The translations under genes were made by a program, and so were the position numbers. From the NCBI RefSeq assembly GCF_002201535.1, contig NZ_NIWW01000001.1, positions 124,001 to 188,000 of the forward strand: a DNA stretch of 64,000 nucleotides, in the 5' to 3' direction. The notes beneath the pieces are model-generated. The model was given only the letters and a program-made list of their open reading frames with translations, was not told where the DNA came from and did no database searches. The DNA is from Lacimicrobium sp. SS2-24 (lineage in GTDB: Bacteria > Pseudomonadota > Gammaproteobacteria > Enterobacterales > Alteromonadaceae). Shown here piece after piece: positions 28,957-38,004 of this stretch; position 1 is the stretch's first letter; each line of letters starts with the position of its first letter.

Positions 28957-31350
28957 ATGAAATTCAGTGAAAAGTGGTTAAGAACCTGGGTTAACCCACA
29001 AATATCCAGTGACGAACTGGCTGAGCAATTGTCCATGGCCGGTCTTGAAGTTGATGGTGTGGAGCCAGTCGCTGCATCATTCAGTGGCGTTGTCGTCGGT
29101 GAAGTGGTGGACTGTGGTCCCCACCCGGATGCGGATAAGTTACAGGTCACCAAAGTCAATGTAGGGCAGGACGCGCTGTTGGATATTGTTTGTGGTGCAC
29201 CAAATTGTCGCCAGGGACTCAAGGTTGCGGTGGCTATCGTAGGCGCCGTTCTGCCTGGTGATTTTAAGATTAAGAAGGCCAAGCTTCGCGGACAGCCTTC
29301 ACACGGTATGCTGTGTTCCTGGTCAGAACTGGGTTTGAGTGATGATCACGATGGCATTCTGGAGTTACCGGCTGATACGCCGATCGGTAAAGATTTTCGT
29401 GACTTGCTTGAACTCGACGATCTGAGCATTGAAGTCGATCTGACACCGAACCGGGCAGATTGCCTGGGTATTAAAGGCATCGCCAGAGAAGTCGGCGTTT
29501 TGACCCAGACGGACGTGCAGGAGGCCTTGATTGAGCCGGTAGCTGCGGTCAGTAGTACCAAGCGCGATATTCATCTTTCTTCGCCGGCTGAGTGTCCGAG
29601 ATATCTAGGTCGGGTGATTGAAAACATTAATATGGATGCGGTAACGCCTTTATGGATGAAGGAGCGCCTGCGCCGAAGCGGAGTTCGTAGTATCGATCCT
29701 GTGGTGGACGTCACCAACTACGTGTTACTCGAGTTGGGTCACCCTATGCATGCTTTTGACAATGATGTGCTCGAAGGGGCCATTGTTGTGCGTCAGGCGA
29801 CACCAAAAGAGAAGCTGGTGCTACTCGATGGTGAAGAAGTGGAGTTGAGCGAAGACACGCTGCTTATCGCGGATGAGAAAAAACCTTTGGCCATGGCCGG
29901 AGTCTTTGGTGGTAAAGCATCGGGTGTGACGGCAAACACCGCTAATATCTTTTTAGAAAGTGCCTTTTTCGCACCGCAACTGATGATGGGAAAGGCTCGC
30001 CAATATGGTTTGCACACCGATGCCTCGCATCGCTATGAACGCGGCGTGGATCCACAACTGCAGCGTGACGCCATGGAAAGAGCGACCGCATTGTTATTGG
30101 AAATTGTGGGGGGAACCCCAGGTCCTGTCGTGGAAGCGAAGAGCGATGCGCACTTGCCAGAGTCCAGCGCGGTCAGTTTGCGCCGTGAGCGACTGGATCG
30201 CGTCATCGGAATTCATATCGACACCGACAGAGTGACAGACATTCTCACTCGTCTGGGCTTTGATGTGGAGTATGATCAACAACAGCAGCAATGGGCCGTG
30301 AGTGTGCCTTCCTATCGCTTTGATATCAGCATTGAGGAAGACCTCATTGAAGAAGTGGCACGGGTATTTGGCTATCACAATGTTCCTGAGGTGGCCCCGA
30401 TGGCCAGTCTCAGAATGCACGGGCAGCCAGAACAGCAAACGCCGTTGATGTTACTCAAACAGCGCCTAATTAGCTGTGGCTTCCAGGAAGCCATCACCTA
30501 TTCCTTCGTTGATCCGAAAGTGCAGCAGAGTCTGTTTCCTGATCTTACACCGCTGGCATTGCCACATCCTATTTCTGTAGAGATGTCATCTATGCGTGTG
30601 AGCTTATGGCCAGGACTGCTCCAGGCTGTGTCATACAACCAGAAGCGTCAGCAGTCTGCGCTGTCCTTTTTTGAGACGGGGCTGCGCTTTGCTCCGGATG
30701 CCGGTGAAACCGCCGGTGTCCGTCAGGAGCCGGTTATCGCCGGCGTCATGGCGGGCTTGCGGCAGGCTGAACATTGGGATCTACAGACCACCGCGGTGGA
30801 TTTCTTTGATCTCAAAGGGATAGTGGAAGCATTGTTGGCGACCAGCTCTGCGCAACAAGATTTCAGTTTCAAGGCCCTTCAGCACAGCGCATTGCATCCG
30901 GGGCAGGCGGCTGCAATTTACCGTGGTGATCGTCAAATCGGCCTGATGGGAGCATTACACCCGCAGTTCGAAAAAACACTGAAGCTCAATGGTCGTGCCT
31001 TTGTCTTTGAAATTGAATTGCAGGCTTTGTGTCAGCGTCACCTTCCTCAGGCACAGGAAATTTCCCGCTTCCCTGCCAACAGGCGGGATATTGCCATTGT
31101 GGTCGATGAACAGCATGCATTGGCGGATATCCTTCAGTGCATAGAAAAATTTGGCGGAAATCAATTAGTTGGCCTAAACTTGTTTGACATCTATAAGGGA
31201 AAAGGTATTGCCGAAGGGCATCATAGTCTGGCAATATCTATGACATTACAGGATCCGGCCAGAACTCTCGAAGAACATGAGATTCAGGCTGTCGTTGAAC
31301 GGGTTCTGACAGCATTGTCGGAAAATTTCGGGGCATCTCTGAGGGATTAA
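28957..31350 (+). CDS. pheT: Phenylalanyl-tRNA synthetase beta subunit
   Basis: PheT provides tRNA recognition and editing. The 797-residue protein has an N-terminal tRNA-binding OB domain ([19 protein letters not shown]), the B3/B4 editing region, B5 ([22 protein letters not shown]) and a C-terminal ferredoxin-fold anticodon-binding domain ([16 protein letters not shown]). Length matches E. coli PheT (795). It is followed by ihfA after only three bases, so the three genes are one operon. Confidence 0.98.
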   Translation: MKFSEKWLRTWVNPQISSDELAEQLSMAGLEVDGVEPVAASFSGVVVGEVVDCGPHPDADKLQVTKVNVGQDALLDIVCGAPNCRQGLKVAVAIVGAVLPGDFKIKKAKLRGQPSHGMLCSWSELGLSDDHDGILELPADTPIGKDFRDLLELDDLSIEVDLTPNRADCLGIKGIAREVGVLTQTDVQEALIEPVAAVSSTKRDIHLSSPAECPRYLGRVIENINMDAVTPLWMKERLRRSGVRSIDPVVDVTNYVLLELGHPMHAFDNDVLEGAIVVRQATPKEKLVLLDGEEVELSEDTLLIADEKKPLAMAGVFGGKASGVTANTANIFLESAFFAPQLMMGKARQYGLHTDASHRYERGVDPQLQRDAMERATALLLEIVGGTPGPVVEAKSDAHLPESSAVSLRRERLDRVIGIHIDTDRVTDILTRLGFDVEYDQQQQQWAVSVPSYRFDISIEEDLIEEVARVFGYHNVPEVAPMASLRMHGQPEQQTPLMLLKQRLISCGFQEAITYSFVDPKVQQSLFPDLTPLALPHPISVEMSSMRVSLWPGLLQAVSYNQKRQQSALSFFETGLRFAPDAGETAGVRQEPVIAGVMAGLRQAEHWDLQTTAVDFFDLKGIVEALLATSSAQQDFSFKALQHSALHPGQAAAIYRGDRQIGLMGALHPQFEKTLKLNGRAFVFEIELQALCQRHLPQAQEISRFPANRRDIAIVVDEQHALADILQCIEKFGGNQLVGLNLFDIYKGKGIAEGHHSLAISMTLQDPARTLEEHEIQAVVERVLTALSENFGASLRD

Positions 31351-31353
31351 TTT

Positions 31354-31650
31354 ATGGCGCTTACCAAAGCCGATATGGCTGAGCATTTGTTTGAAAAGCT
31401 GGGCATCAATAAACGGGATGCAAAGGAGCTGGTAGAAGCCTTTTTTGAAGAGGTCAGAGAAGCACTGGAGTCCGGAGAGCAGGTTAAACTCTCCGGTTTT
31501 GGTAATTTTGACCTACGTGAAAAGAATGAGCGTCCAGGCAGAAATCCTAAAACCGGCGAAGATATTCCGATAAAGGCACGCCGGGTGGTGACATTTCGTC
31601 CCGGCCAAAAACTCAAAAGCCGGGTTGAGAGCAGTAAGCCTCTGAATTGA
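31354..31650 (+). CDS. ihfA: Integration host factor alpha subunit
   Basis: IHF-alpha pairs with IHF-beta to bind and sharply bend specific DNA sites, serving recombination, replication and transcription. The 98-residue protein has the HU/IHF fold and the IHF-alpha pattern [34 protein letters not shown] (the DNA-intercalating proline arm) and [14 protein letters not shown]. It is coupled to pheT and ends at a strong terminator. Confidence 0.97.
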   Translation: MALTKADMAEHLFEKLGINKRDAKELVEAFFEEVREALESGEQVKLSGFGNFDLREKNERPGRNPKTGEDIPIKARRVVTFRPGQKLKSRVESSKPLN

Positions 31651-31683
31651 CCGTCGAAATGTGGCGCTAATCAATAATAAGAA

Positions 31684-31710
31684 AACGCACCGTTAAAGGT
31701 GCGTTTTTTT
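31684..31710 (+). terminator. Terminator of the pheST-ihfA operon
   Basis: AACGCACC (31684-31691) pairs with GGTGCGTT (31698-31705) across a 6-base loop and runs into seven T residues. Confidence 0.92.
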
Positions 31711-31905
31711 ATTTCTCATTTGCTCTTCAGTTTCGCCCGTCTTTCGGGTTATTTGAAGCTGCTATGACGTCTTGTCCCGATCAGTTTCTATAAGGAGCTG
31801 GAAAGGTTGATCTGATCCCCTCAACTGGCGTATACCAGTATCAGACTATTCATTGCTACCCGGCATCAGGCCGAAGCGCAAATCAATCAACAGACTTATA
31901 CAACA

Positions 31906-32856
31906 ATGACTGAAACTGAAAGTAAACCTCTGGTGGGCATCAGCAGCTGTGTGCTGGGAGAAAAAGTGCGCTATGACGGCGGTCACAAGCGCTCCGCGTT
32001 TGTGACCGATACCCTGGCGGGTTTTGTTCGCTTTGTCCCTAATTGCCCGGAGATGGGGATTGGCATGCCGGTTCCCCGGCCTACCATCCATATCCGTGAA
32101 ATCGCTCAGCAACCACGACTAACCAATAGTCGGGATGCCAGTGTTGATCATACGGATGACATGAAAGCGTTTTTGACTGCAAAACTCAGCCAGTTGCAAC
32201 AACTGGATGGGTACGTGTTAGCGGCCAAGTCGCCCAGTTGCGGAATGGAGCGAATCAAGGTGTACACCGAGCAAGGTGAATTGTTGCACCGAAACGGGCA
32301 GGGGATCTTTGTACAGCTTCTGAAAGAGCATTTTCCCGATTTACCCATGGAGGAAGATGGTCGCCTTAATGATCAAGGACTGAGAGAGAGTTTCATCACC
32401 CGTATATACGTTTATCATGATTTTCGTCATAACGTGAAAAATGAACTCAGTGCCAGCGCTCTGGTGGATTTTCACAGCCGACATAAGATGCTCATCATGG
32501 CGTACAGTCCACATGCATATCAGACCTTAGGCAGGCTGGTTGCGAATGTGAAGGGGCAGGAAGAGAGTACCGCCAGCCAATATCTGACGCTGATGATGAA
32601 GGCATTGAGTAAACCTACGAATCGGCGCAAGCACACCAATGTACTGATGCACCTGCAGGGGTACTTTAAGAAGCAACTGGATAAAGCCGATAAGCATGAA
32701 CTGAGCGAGCAAATTGATAAGTATCGGCTCGGTTATACTCCCCTTATGGCACCGGTTACGCTGTTGCGTCATCATTTAAAAAATCATCCCAATGCCTATC
32801 TGTCCAGGCAGAGTTATTTGCAGCCTTATCCCGAAGCCCTGGGGCTCAGAGGCTAG
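31906..32856 (+). CDS. DUF523-DUF1722 two-domain protein (TudS-like plus YbgA)
   Basis: This 316-residue protein joins an N-terminal DUF523 domain (about 1-150) to a C-terminal DUF1722/YbgA domain (about 190-305). DUF523 includes the 2-thiouracil desulfidase TudS, which uses a [4Fe-4S] cluster held by three cysteines; the matching positions here are C15 (ISSCVLG), C47 (PNCPE) and C112 (SPSCGM). A desulfurising role on thiolated nucleobases is plausible but unproven. The YbgA domain (FHSRHKMLIMAYSP, LGYTPLMAPVTLLRHHL) has unknown function. The photolyase gene starts 1 base after its stop codon, and this pairing is common, hinting at nucleic-acid damage repair. Confidence 0.85.
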   Translation: MTETESKPLVGISSCVLGEKVRYDGGHKRSAFVTDTLAGFVRFVPNCPEMGIGMPVPRPTIHIREIAQQPRLTNSRDASVDHTDDMKAFLTAKLSQLQQLDGYVLAAKSPSCGMERIKVYTEQGELLHRNGQGIFVQLLKEHFPDLPMEEDGRLNDQGLRESFITRIYVYHDFRHNVKNELSASALVDFHSRHKMLIMAYSPHAYQTLGRLVANVKGQEESTASQYLTLMMKALSKPTNRRKHTNVLMHLQGYFKKQLDKADKHELSEQIDKYRLGYTPLMAPVTLLRHHLKNHPNAYLSRQSYLQPYPEALGLRG

Positions 32857-32857
32857 T

Positions 32858-34273
32858 ATGTCAGCACTGGTTTGGTTAAGAAGTGATTTACGCACACTCT
32901 GGCATGCACCACTAAGCTATGCATCACATCATCATGACAACGTCACCGCGCTGTTTTTTATTACCCCTGAGCAGTGGCAGCACTATGGCCTTGCGGGCAT
33001 TAAGCTGGATCTGATGATGCGGCGGTTACTGTCCTTACGTGCTGAGTTAGCAGAAAGGGGCATAGTGCTGAATATCCTCAGTGTGCCGGGCTATGCCGAG
33101 ATCGCGAAAACGCTGCTCTGTGTGTGTGAGTCGAATCAGATCAGTCATGTTTACTTTAACGCTGAATATGAGCTGGATGAACGCAACAGAGACAAAGCGG
33201 TGAAACATCTGTTGCAGCAGCACGAAATCCGGTGCGGCGTATTTCATGATACCTGTGCAGTTCGCCCCGACAGCATACTGAATCAAAGCGATGAGCCGTA
33301 CAAAGTATTTACGCCTTATTTCAAGGTGTGGGTAAAGCAACTGCGTCAGACAATGACGCCCATCGAACCAGTGGAAAAAGTAAAAAGCAGCCAGAGTTTT
33401 GAGCACAATCTGGACGAAGGTAGCCCACAGTTGAGCGCTTATCTGACCGCTGCCTCTGAAGACTGGCCTGTTTGTCAGGAGTCGGTAGTACAGCGCATGT
33501 CCGATTATCTGAACGAAGATGTGACTGATTATGACCGCGTTCGGGATATTCCTAGCCTGCCTGGCACCAGTAAACTCTCGGCGTATTTCTCTATCGGTAG
33601 CCTGAGCCCATTACAGGCAGTAAATGCTATGGTAAATCGCCTTGGTGACACAGTGTTTGAAGAAGGGGGCGCACATACCTGGTTAAAGGAACTGGCATGG
33701 CGAGATTTTTACCGGTATGTCACGTATCACTTTCCGCATGTTTGCCGCCATCATTGCTTTTCACGTAAATATGACGCTTTTGCCTGGCGTAATGATAAAG
33801 CCCTGTTTAAGGCCTGGTGTGAGGGAAAAACGGGTTATCCCATTGTTGATGCGGCTATGCGCTGTCTTAATCAAACAGGTTGGATGCATAACAGACTGAG
33901 GATGGTGGTTGCCAGTTTTCTCACCAAGCACCTGCGACTCCCATGGCGCTGGGGTGAAGACTATTTTATGAGTAAGCTCATCGACGGTGACTTTGCATCC
34001 AACAATGGGGGTTGGCAGTGGAGCGCATCAGTTGGAACCGACGCAGCGCCGTATTTTCGTATCTTTAACCCTGCCAGTCAGGGAAAACGCTATGACGAAG
34101 AAGGGGAATTTTTATTGAAGTGGGTTCCCGAACTCTCTGACGTACCGAAGAAATATTTACATGAACCGCAGAAATGGTCTCAGTTTCATGATATCGATTA
34201 TCCGTCTCCGGTGGTTGAGCATAAACAGGCTGTCAGCGATACCAAGAGCCAGTTTTCGGCGTTTCTCAAGTAA
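32858..34273 (+). CDS. phrB: Deoxyribodipyrimidine photolyase (class I CPD)
   Basis: PhrB repairs UV-induced cyclobutane pyrimidine dimers with light. The 471-residue protein has the N-terminal antenna-binding Rossmann domain (ALVWLRSDLRTLWH) and the C-terminal FAD domain (WLKELAWRDFYRYV, TGYPIVDAAMRCLNQTGWMH, NRLRMVVASFLTKHL, DFASNNGGWQWSASVGTDAA). The tryptophans and the asparagine of the flavin pocket are present. I start at 32858, directly after the DUF523-DUF1722 stop; the frame open from 32792 lies inside that gene. Confidence 0.95.
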   Translation: MSALVWLRSDLRTLWHAPLSYASHHHDNVTALFFITPEQWQHYGLAGIKLDLMMRRLLSLRAELAERGIVLNILSVPGYAEIAKTLLCVCESNQISHVYFNAEYELDERNRDKAVKHLLQQHEIRCGVFHDTCAVRPDSILNQSDEPYKVFTPYFKVWVKQLRQTMTPIEPVEKVKSSQSFEHNLDEGSPQLSAYLTAASEDWPVCQESVVQRMSDYLNEDVTDYDRVRDIPSLPGTSKLSAYFSIGSLSPLQAVNAMVNRLGDTVFEEGGAHTWLKELAWRDFYRYVTYHFPHVCRHHCFSRKYDAFAWRNDKALFKAWCEGKTGYPIVDAAMRCLNQTGWMHNRLRMVVASFLTKHLRLPWRWGEDYFMSKLIDGDFASNNGGWQWSASVGTDAAPYFRIFNPASQGKRYDEEGEFLLKWVPELSDVPKKYLHEPQKWSQFHDIDYPSPVVEHKQAVSDTKSQFSAFLK

Positions 34274-34335
34274 ACTGAATGCCAGCGAATACTCTTTATA
34301 GCTCCGGAAAAGGTGCTTGTTTAAGCATAAAAAAC

Positions 34336-34359
34336 AGCGGCCTCAGGCCGCTTTTTTTT
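34336..34359. terminator. Bidirectional terminator
   Basis: AGCGGCC (34336-34342) pairs with GGCCGCT (34346-34352) across TCA, with A residues before and eight T residues after. It serves phrB and, on the other strand, the H1-like gene. Confidence 0.9.
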
Positions 34360-34371
34360 GTCATTTCTACC

Positions 34372-34752
34372 TTATCGGGGCAGGCGACACTCATGATCTT
34401 TACTCGCCAGTTGATCAGCCCACATGGCCTTAACGGAAAAGTCAGATTTTTTCGCTTTTTTAGCCGCTTTGGCTTTAGCCGGGGCCTTTTTGGTAGCGGG
34501 CTTGGCGCTGTCAGAAGCGGCTTTTTTAGCTGGGGCCTTTTCTGTTTTTTCAGCCTTTTTAGCCGGCGCTTTTTCACCGCCGCCTTGGGCTAATTCGTCA
34601 GCCAGCTCTTCGAGCTGTGCAAGGCGCATATTCTTACCACCGTCGACACTGTACCAGCCACCTTTGGCTTCGAGCTTTGGTGCTTTACCGTTCGCTGCTT
34701 TGTAAGCCGCGGTGAATTTCTCGATTACTTGTTCTTTATCCAGTTTACTCAT
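34372..34752 (-). CDS. Histone-H1-like Lys/Ala/Pro-rich protein
   Basis: This 126-residue protein has a folded-looking N-terminal part (1-57, KEQVIEKFTAAYKAANGKAP, GGWYSVDGGKNMRLAQLEEL), then a low-complexity basic tail (about 60-103) with repeated APAKK and KAPAK units like the tail of histone H1, and a less repetitive end (FSVKAMWADQLASKD). It is probably nucleoid- or RNA-associated, but I do not recognise the N-terminal domain. AGAGATCCTAATT precedes the ATG as a weak ribosome-binding site. It is transcribed alone, divergent from ybgI. Confidence 0.7.
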   Translation of the reverse strand: MSKLDKEQVIEKFTAAYKAANGKAPKLEAKGGWYSVDGGKNMRLAQLEELADELAQGGGEKAPAKKAEKTEKAPAKKAASDSAKPATKKAPAKAKAAKKAKKSDFSVKAMWADQLASKDHECRLPR

Positions 34753-34875
34753 AATTAGGATCTCTTAATACTTTAACCAGTACCTTTATTTTGAGTGATT
34801 AAAAAAGCAGAATGGGCTTTTATACCTTGTTTGCTTTTTAATGTCTAATTTTCACTCATAACAGGCGATTTTAAC

Positions 34876-35634
34876 GTGATATTGCGAGAAAAACTGACTC
34901 AATACCTCAATCAACTTCTTTGTCCTGAGAACATTCAGGACTATTGTCCCAATGGGTTACAGGTTGAGGGTAAAGCTGAGATACGCAGAGTGGTGACCGG
35001 AGTAACCGCCAGTCAGGCGCTCATTGACCGTGCCGTTGCCCTTCAGGCCGATGCCGTTTTTGTTCATCATGGTTACTTCTGGAAAGGCGAGGACCCCTGC
35101 GTCAAGGGAATGAAAAGACGCCGTCTTGCTACACTGCTGGCCCATGATATTAATCTCTATGCTTACCACCTGCCGTTGGACATCCATCCGGCACTGGGCA
35201 ATAACGCTCAGTTGGCAAGACTGTTGGATATTCAGGTCAGTGGTGGTCTTGAGGCCTCTAATCCTCACTCGGTGGCCATGCGCGGACGCTTTGAAAGGCC
35301 TTTGACAGTGTCAGAGCTTGGGGAGCGTATTCACACCAGGCTGCAACGTCAGCCTCTGATTGAGGCCCCCGCTCATCAGCCACTTCAGACGGTCGCCTGG
35401 TGCACCGGTGGTGGTCAGGGATTCATTGAACAGGCAGCAGAGCAGGGCATTGATGCGTTCATCACCGGCGAAGTGTCGGAACAAACTATTCATACGGCAA
35501 GAGAAATGGGTATTGCTTTTTTTGCTGCAGGACACCACGCCACCGAGCGTTATGGTGCAAAGGCACTCGGTGAGCACCTGGCAGGACAACTACCGATTGA
35601 GGTGGAGTTCATTGATATTGATAATCCGGCCTGA
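34876..35634 (+). CDS. ybgI: Nif3-like dinuclear metal-centre protein YbgI
   Basis: This 252-residue protein belongs to the Nif3/YbgI family, which forms toroidal hexamers with two metal ions per subunit. The metal ligands lie in VHHGYFWKGED, YHLPLDIHPALGNN and the C-terminal GHHATERYG. The start is GTG at 34876 (AGGCG about 9 bases upstream). YbgI members have been linked to GTP cyclohydrolase-like or repair roles, but the activity is not settled. In E. coli ybgI neighbours phr, as here. cmoM follows by 44 bases. Confidence 0.92.
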   Translation: MILREKLTQYLNQLLCPENIQDYCPNGLQVEGKAEIRRVVTGVTASQALIDRAVALQADAVFVHHGYFWKGEDPCVKGMKRRRLATLLAHDINLYAYHLPLDIHPALGNNAQLARLLDIQVSGGLEASNPHSVAMRGRFERPLTVSELGERIHTRLQRQPLIEAPAHQPLQTVAWCTGGGQGFIEQAAEQGIDAFITGEVSEQTIHTAREMGIAFFAAGHHATERYGAKALGEHLAGQLPIEVEFIDIDNPA

Positions 35635-35678
35635 TCCTGTCACTACGAGCTGGCGTTGTGCATGCCAAAGGAAAACGA

Positions 35679-36443
35679 ATGAGTAAACAGTGGCAACAGG
35701 ATCAGAGCTTTGATCGTATCGCCAAAAAGTTCGAAAAGAACATTTATGGCACCACCAAAGGACGCCTTCGCCATGAGTTGTTGCTGCATTATTTGCAGCA
35801 GCATCTTCCTGCGGGGCCACTGGACTGCCTCGATGCCGGCGGCGGCACGGGTGTTATGGCAAAAGCCCTTGCCGAGATGGGGCATAAGGTGCTGGTGAAT
35901 GATATTTCTGCCGATGCACTGGATCTTGCCCGGGCAAAGTTTGAAGGAGAGATTCAGGTAAATTTTCACTGTGGCCCCCTGCAAAGTCTGGATTCGCATA
36001 ACCAGTTTGACCTGATTACCTGCCATGCCGTTCTGGAGTGGCTCAGTGATCCTTATGAGGCTCTCAATGCTCTGTTTGACCGGCTCAAACCCGGTGGTTA
36101 TCTGTCTCTTAGCTTTTTTAATCTTGATGCCCATCGGTTCAGTAACTTGCTGTACGGTAACTTTGATTATGTCGATAAGGAGTTTGTGGTTAGCAACAGG
36201 GTAAGATTGAATCCCAATAAGGCGCTGGCCCCTGCGGAGGTAATTGACTTTTTAAAGGCTGAGGATTTTGCTATCCGGCATCAGGCGGGTATACGCTGCT
36301 TTCACGACTATATGCGTGACAAATCTATGCAAAACAGCCATTACGAGCAGATTAAGGCAAAAGAAATTCAATTTGGTACGACCCACCCTTACTTGTGGTT
36401 GGGTCGCTATTTTCATCTGCTGGCGGTCAAACCAGAAAGCTGA
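35679..36443 (+). CDS. cmoM: tRNA 5-carboxymethoxyuridine methyltransferase CmoM
   Basis: CmoM methylates cmo5U34 to mcmo5U34 in a subset of tRNAs (Ala, Ser, Pro, Thr isoacceptors in E. coli). The 254-residue class I SAM methyltransferase has motif I LDAGGGTGVMA, motif IV-like DLITCHAVLEWL and PGGYLSLSFFN, with the CmoM-type start QDQSFDRIAKKFEKNIYGT. AAGGA lies 6 bases before the ATG at 35679. Its last 17 bases overlap the convergent ldhA end. TrhO at 6.2 kb acts at the start of the same pathway. Confidence 0.93.
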   Translation: MSKQWQQDQSFDRIAKKFEKNIYGTTKGRLRHELLLHYLQQHLPAGPLDCLDAGGGTGVMAKALAEMGHKVLVNDISADALDLARAKFEGEIQVNFHCGPLQSLDSHNQFDLITCHAVLEWLSDPYEALNALFDRLKPGGYLSLSFFNLDAHRFSNLLYGNFDYVDKEFVVSNRVRLNPNKALAPAEVIDFLKAEDFAIRHQAGIRCFHDYMRDKSMQNSHYEQIKAKEIQFGTTHPYLWLGRYFHLLAVKPES

Positions 36444-37413
36444 CCTCGTCACGTTGGCCCTTTTCCGCCAGTTTCAGGTTGTTCATGGTGATATTGGCTA
36501 TCTGAGTCAGAGCTTCCTCAGTGAAGAACCCCTGATGCCCTGTGATAAACACATTGGGAAAGGTGAGCAGGCGCAAAAATACATCGTCCTGAATAATTTC
36601 TGTAGAGAGATCTTCAAAGAACAGATCTCCTTCCATTTCATACACGTCCAGTCCAAGATAACCGATTTTTTCGGTTTTCAGCCCGCGGATCACCGCATGG
36701 GTATCAATCAATCCGCCCCGTGAGGTGTTGATCAGCATTACGCCTTCTTTCATCTGCCGGATTCGGCTGTCATCGATCAGGTGGTGGGTTTGCGGCGTCA
36801 AAGGACAATGCAGTGATAGGATATCGGCTTGTGCAAATAAGGTGTCAAGAGAGACATACTGGCCCCCAGCTTCAGTAACCTGCGGAGATTCAACCGGATC
36901 GTGACAGATAACCTGACAGCCAAATCCACGCAGGATCTTTAATGTGGCCAGGCCAATGCGTCCGGTACCGATCAACCCGACGGTTTTACCATGCAGATTA
37001 AAGCCGGCTAACCCCTCGATGGAGAAATTGGCTTCTCTGATTCTGTTGTAGGCTTTATGTAATTTACGGTTGAGGGTCAGAATCAGTGCCAGAGTATGCT
37101 CGGCTACTGCCTCGGGCGAATATGCCGGTACCCGTGATACGCTTATACCGGCTTGTTTGGCTGCCTCCAGATCAACATTGTTGAAGCCTGCGCAGCGAAG
37201 TGCAACATGCTTTACTCCGTGGACTTTGAGCTGTTCGATAACCTCAGCCGTCAGCTGATCGTTAACGAACACACAAATGGCATCAAAGCCAGCTACAAGC
37301 GGCAGGGTTTGCTGATTAAGACGGGCCTCAATAAACTGCAAATCAAAACCTGGGTTGGCTTTTAACAGCGAGTCACGGTCATATTGTTTGGCACTGAACA
37401 CAGCAATTTTCAT
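36427..37413 (-). CDS. ldhA: D-lactate dehydrogenase (2-hydroxyacid dehydrogenase)
   Basis: LdhA-type enzymes reduce pyruvate to D-lactate with NADH in fermentation. The 328-residue protein has the NAD-binding GLIGTGRIG near 147-155, the catalytic Arg region NTSRGGLID, and the His of TGHQGFFTEEAL. The opening MKIAVFSAKQYDRDSL is typical of LdhA rather than of SerA or VanH. It lies 35 bases after the glutathione-peroxidase gene on the same strand and may be co-transcribed with it. Confidence 0.9.
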   Translation of the reverse strand: MKIAVFSAKQYDRDSLLKANPGFDLQFIEARLNQQTLPLVAGFDAICVFVNDQLTAEVIEQLKVHGVKHVALRCAGFNNVDLEAAKQAGISVSRVPAYSPEAVAEHTLALILTLNRKLHKAYNRIREANFSIEGLAGFNLHGKTVGLIGTGRIGLATLKILRGFGCQVICHDPVESPQVTEAGGQYVSLDTLFAQADILSLHCPLTPQTHHLIDDSRIRQMKEGVMLINTSRGGLIDTHAVIRGLKTEKIGYLGLDVYEMEGDLFFEDLSTEIIQDDVFLRLLTFPNVFITGHQGFFTEEALTQIANITMNNLKLAEKGQRDEVSFLV

Positions 37414-37448
37414 CGTTAACCTTTTCCTTGTTTGATCACAGTGTTTTG

Positions 37449-37940
37449 TTACGCTTTTTGCAGTAAGGACTCGATATCTTTACGCATGTCCTCAGGCTTC
37501 GTCGTGGAGGAATAGCGTTTGATCACCTCGCCTTGCTGATTAACTAGAAACTTGGTGAAATTCCATTTTATGCTCTTGCTGCCCAATACGCCCCGGGCAC
37601 GGTCTTTAAGAAACTGATACAAGGGGGCGGCATCGTCGCCGTTCACATCGACCTTCTTAAACAATGGAAAGGTAGTACGGTAGGTTAAGTTACAGAACTC
37701 CTGTATCTCTTCTGCACTGCCTGGCTCCTGATTACCAAATTGATTACAGGGAAATGCGAGGATCTCCAGTCCCTTGTCGTGGAAGGCTTTATAGAGCTCC
37801 TCCAGCCCCTCGTATTGCGGTGTAAACCCGCACTTGCTGGCTGTATTGACGATAAGCAGTACCTTACCCTTATAGTCATTCAGGGATTGGACTTTGCCAT
37901 CAATTTTTTCTACTTCGAAGTCGTAAAGGCTTTCTGTCAT
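37449..37940 (-). CDS. Glutathione peroxidase family (thiol peroxidase)
   Basis: This 163-residue thioredoxin-fold peroxidase reduces hydroperoxides. The peroxidatic Cys lies in VNTASKCGFTPQYEGL, the resolving Cys in FPCNQFGNQEP, and the Trp/Asn in KWNFTKFLV complete the active site. Bacterial members such as BtuE usually take electrons from thioredoxin. GGAG 6 bases before the ATG at 37940 decides the start. It is divergent from the beta-hydroxyacid dehydrogenase gene. Confidence 0.93.
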   Translation of the reverse strand: MTESLYDFEVEKIDGKVQSLNDYKGKVLLIVNTASKCGFTPQYEGLEELYKAFHDKGLEILAFPCNQFGNQEPGSAEEIQEFCNLTYRTTFPLFKKVDVNGDDAAPLYQFLKDRARGVLGSKSIKWNFTKFLVNQQGEVIKRYSSTTKPEDMRKDIESLLQKA

Positions 37941-38004
37941 AATTGCTCCGGAATCGTTAACCACACTCAGTGTGCAGAGCATAGCATTTAAAAAGGATTA
38001 GCCC

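Noticed and set aside
34279-34705. Plus-strand Ala/Phe-rich frames opposite the H1-like gene
   Set aside because: They are antisense readings of the Lys/Ala codons, and cross the terminator.
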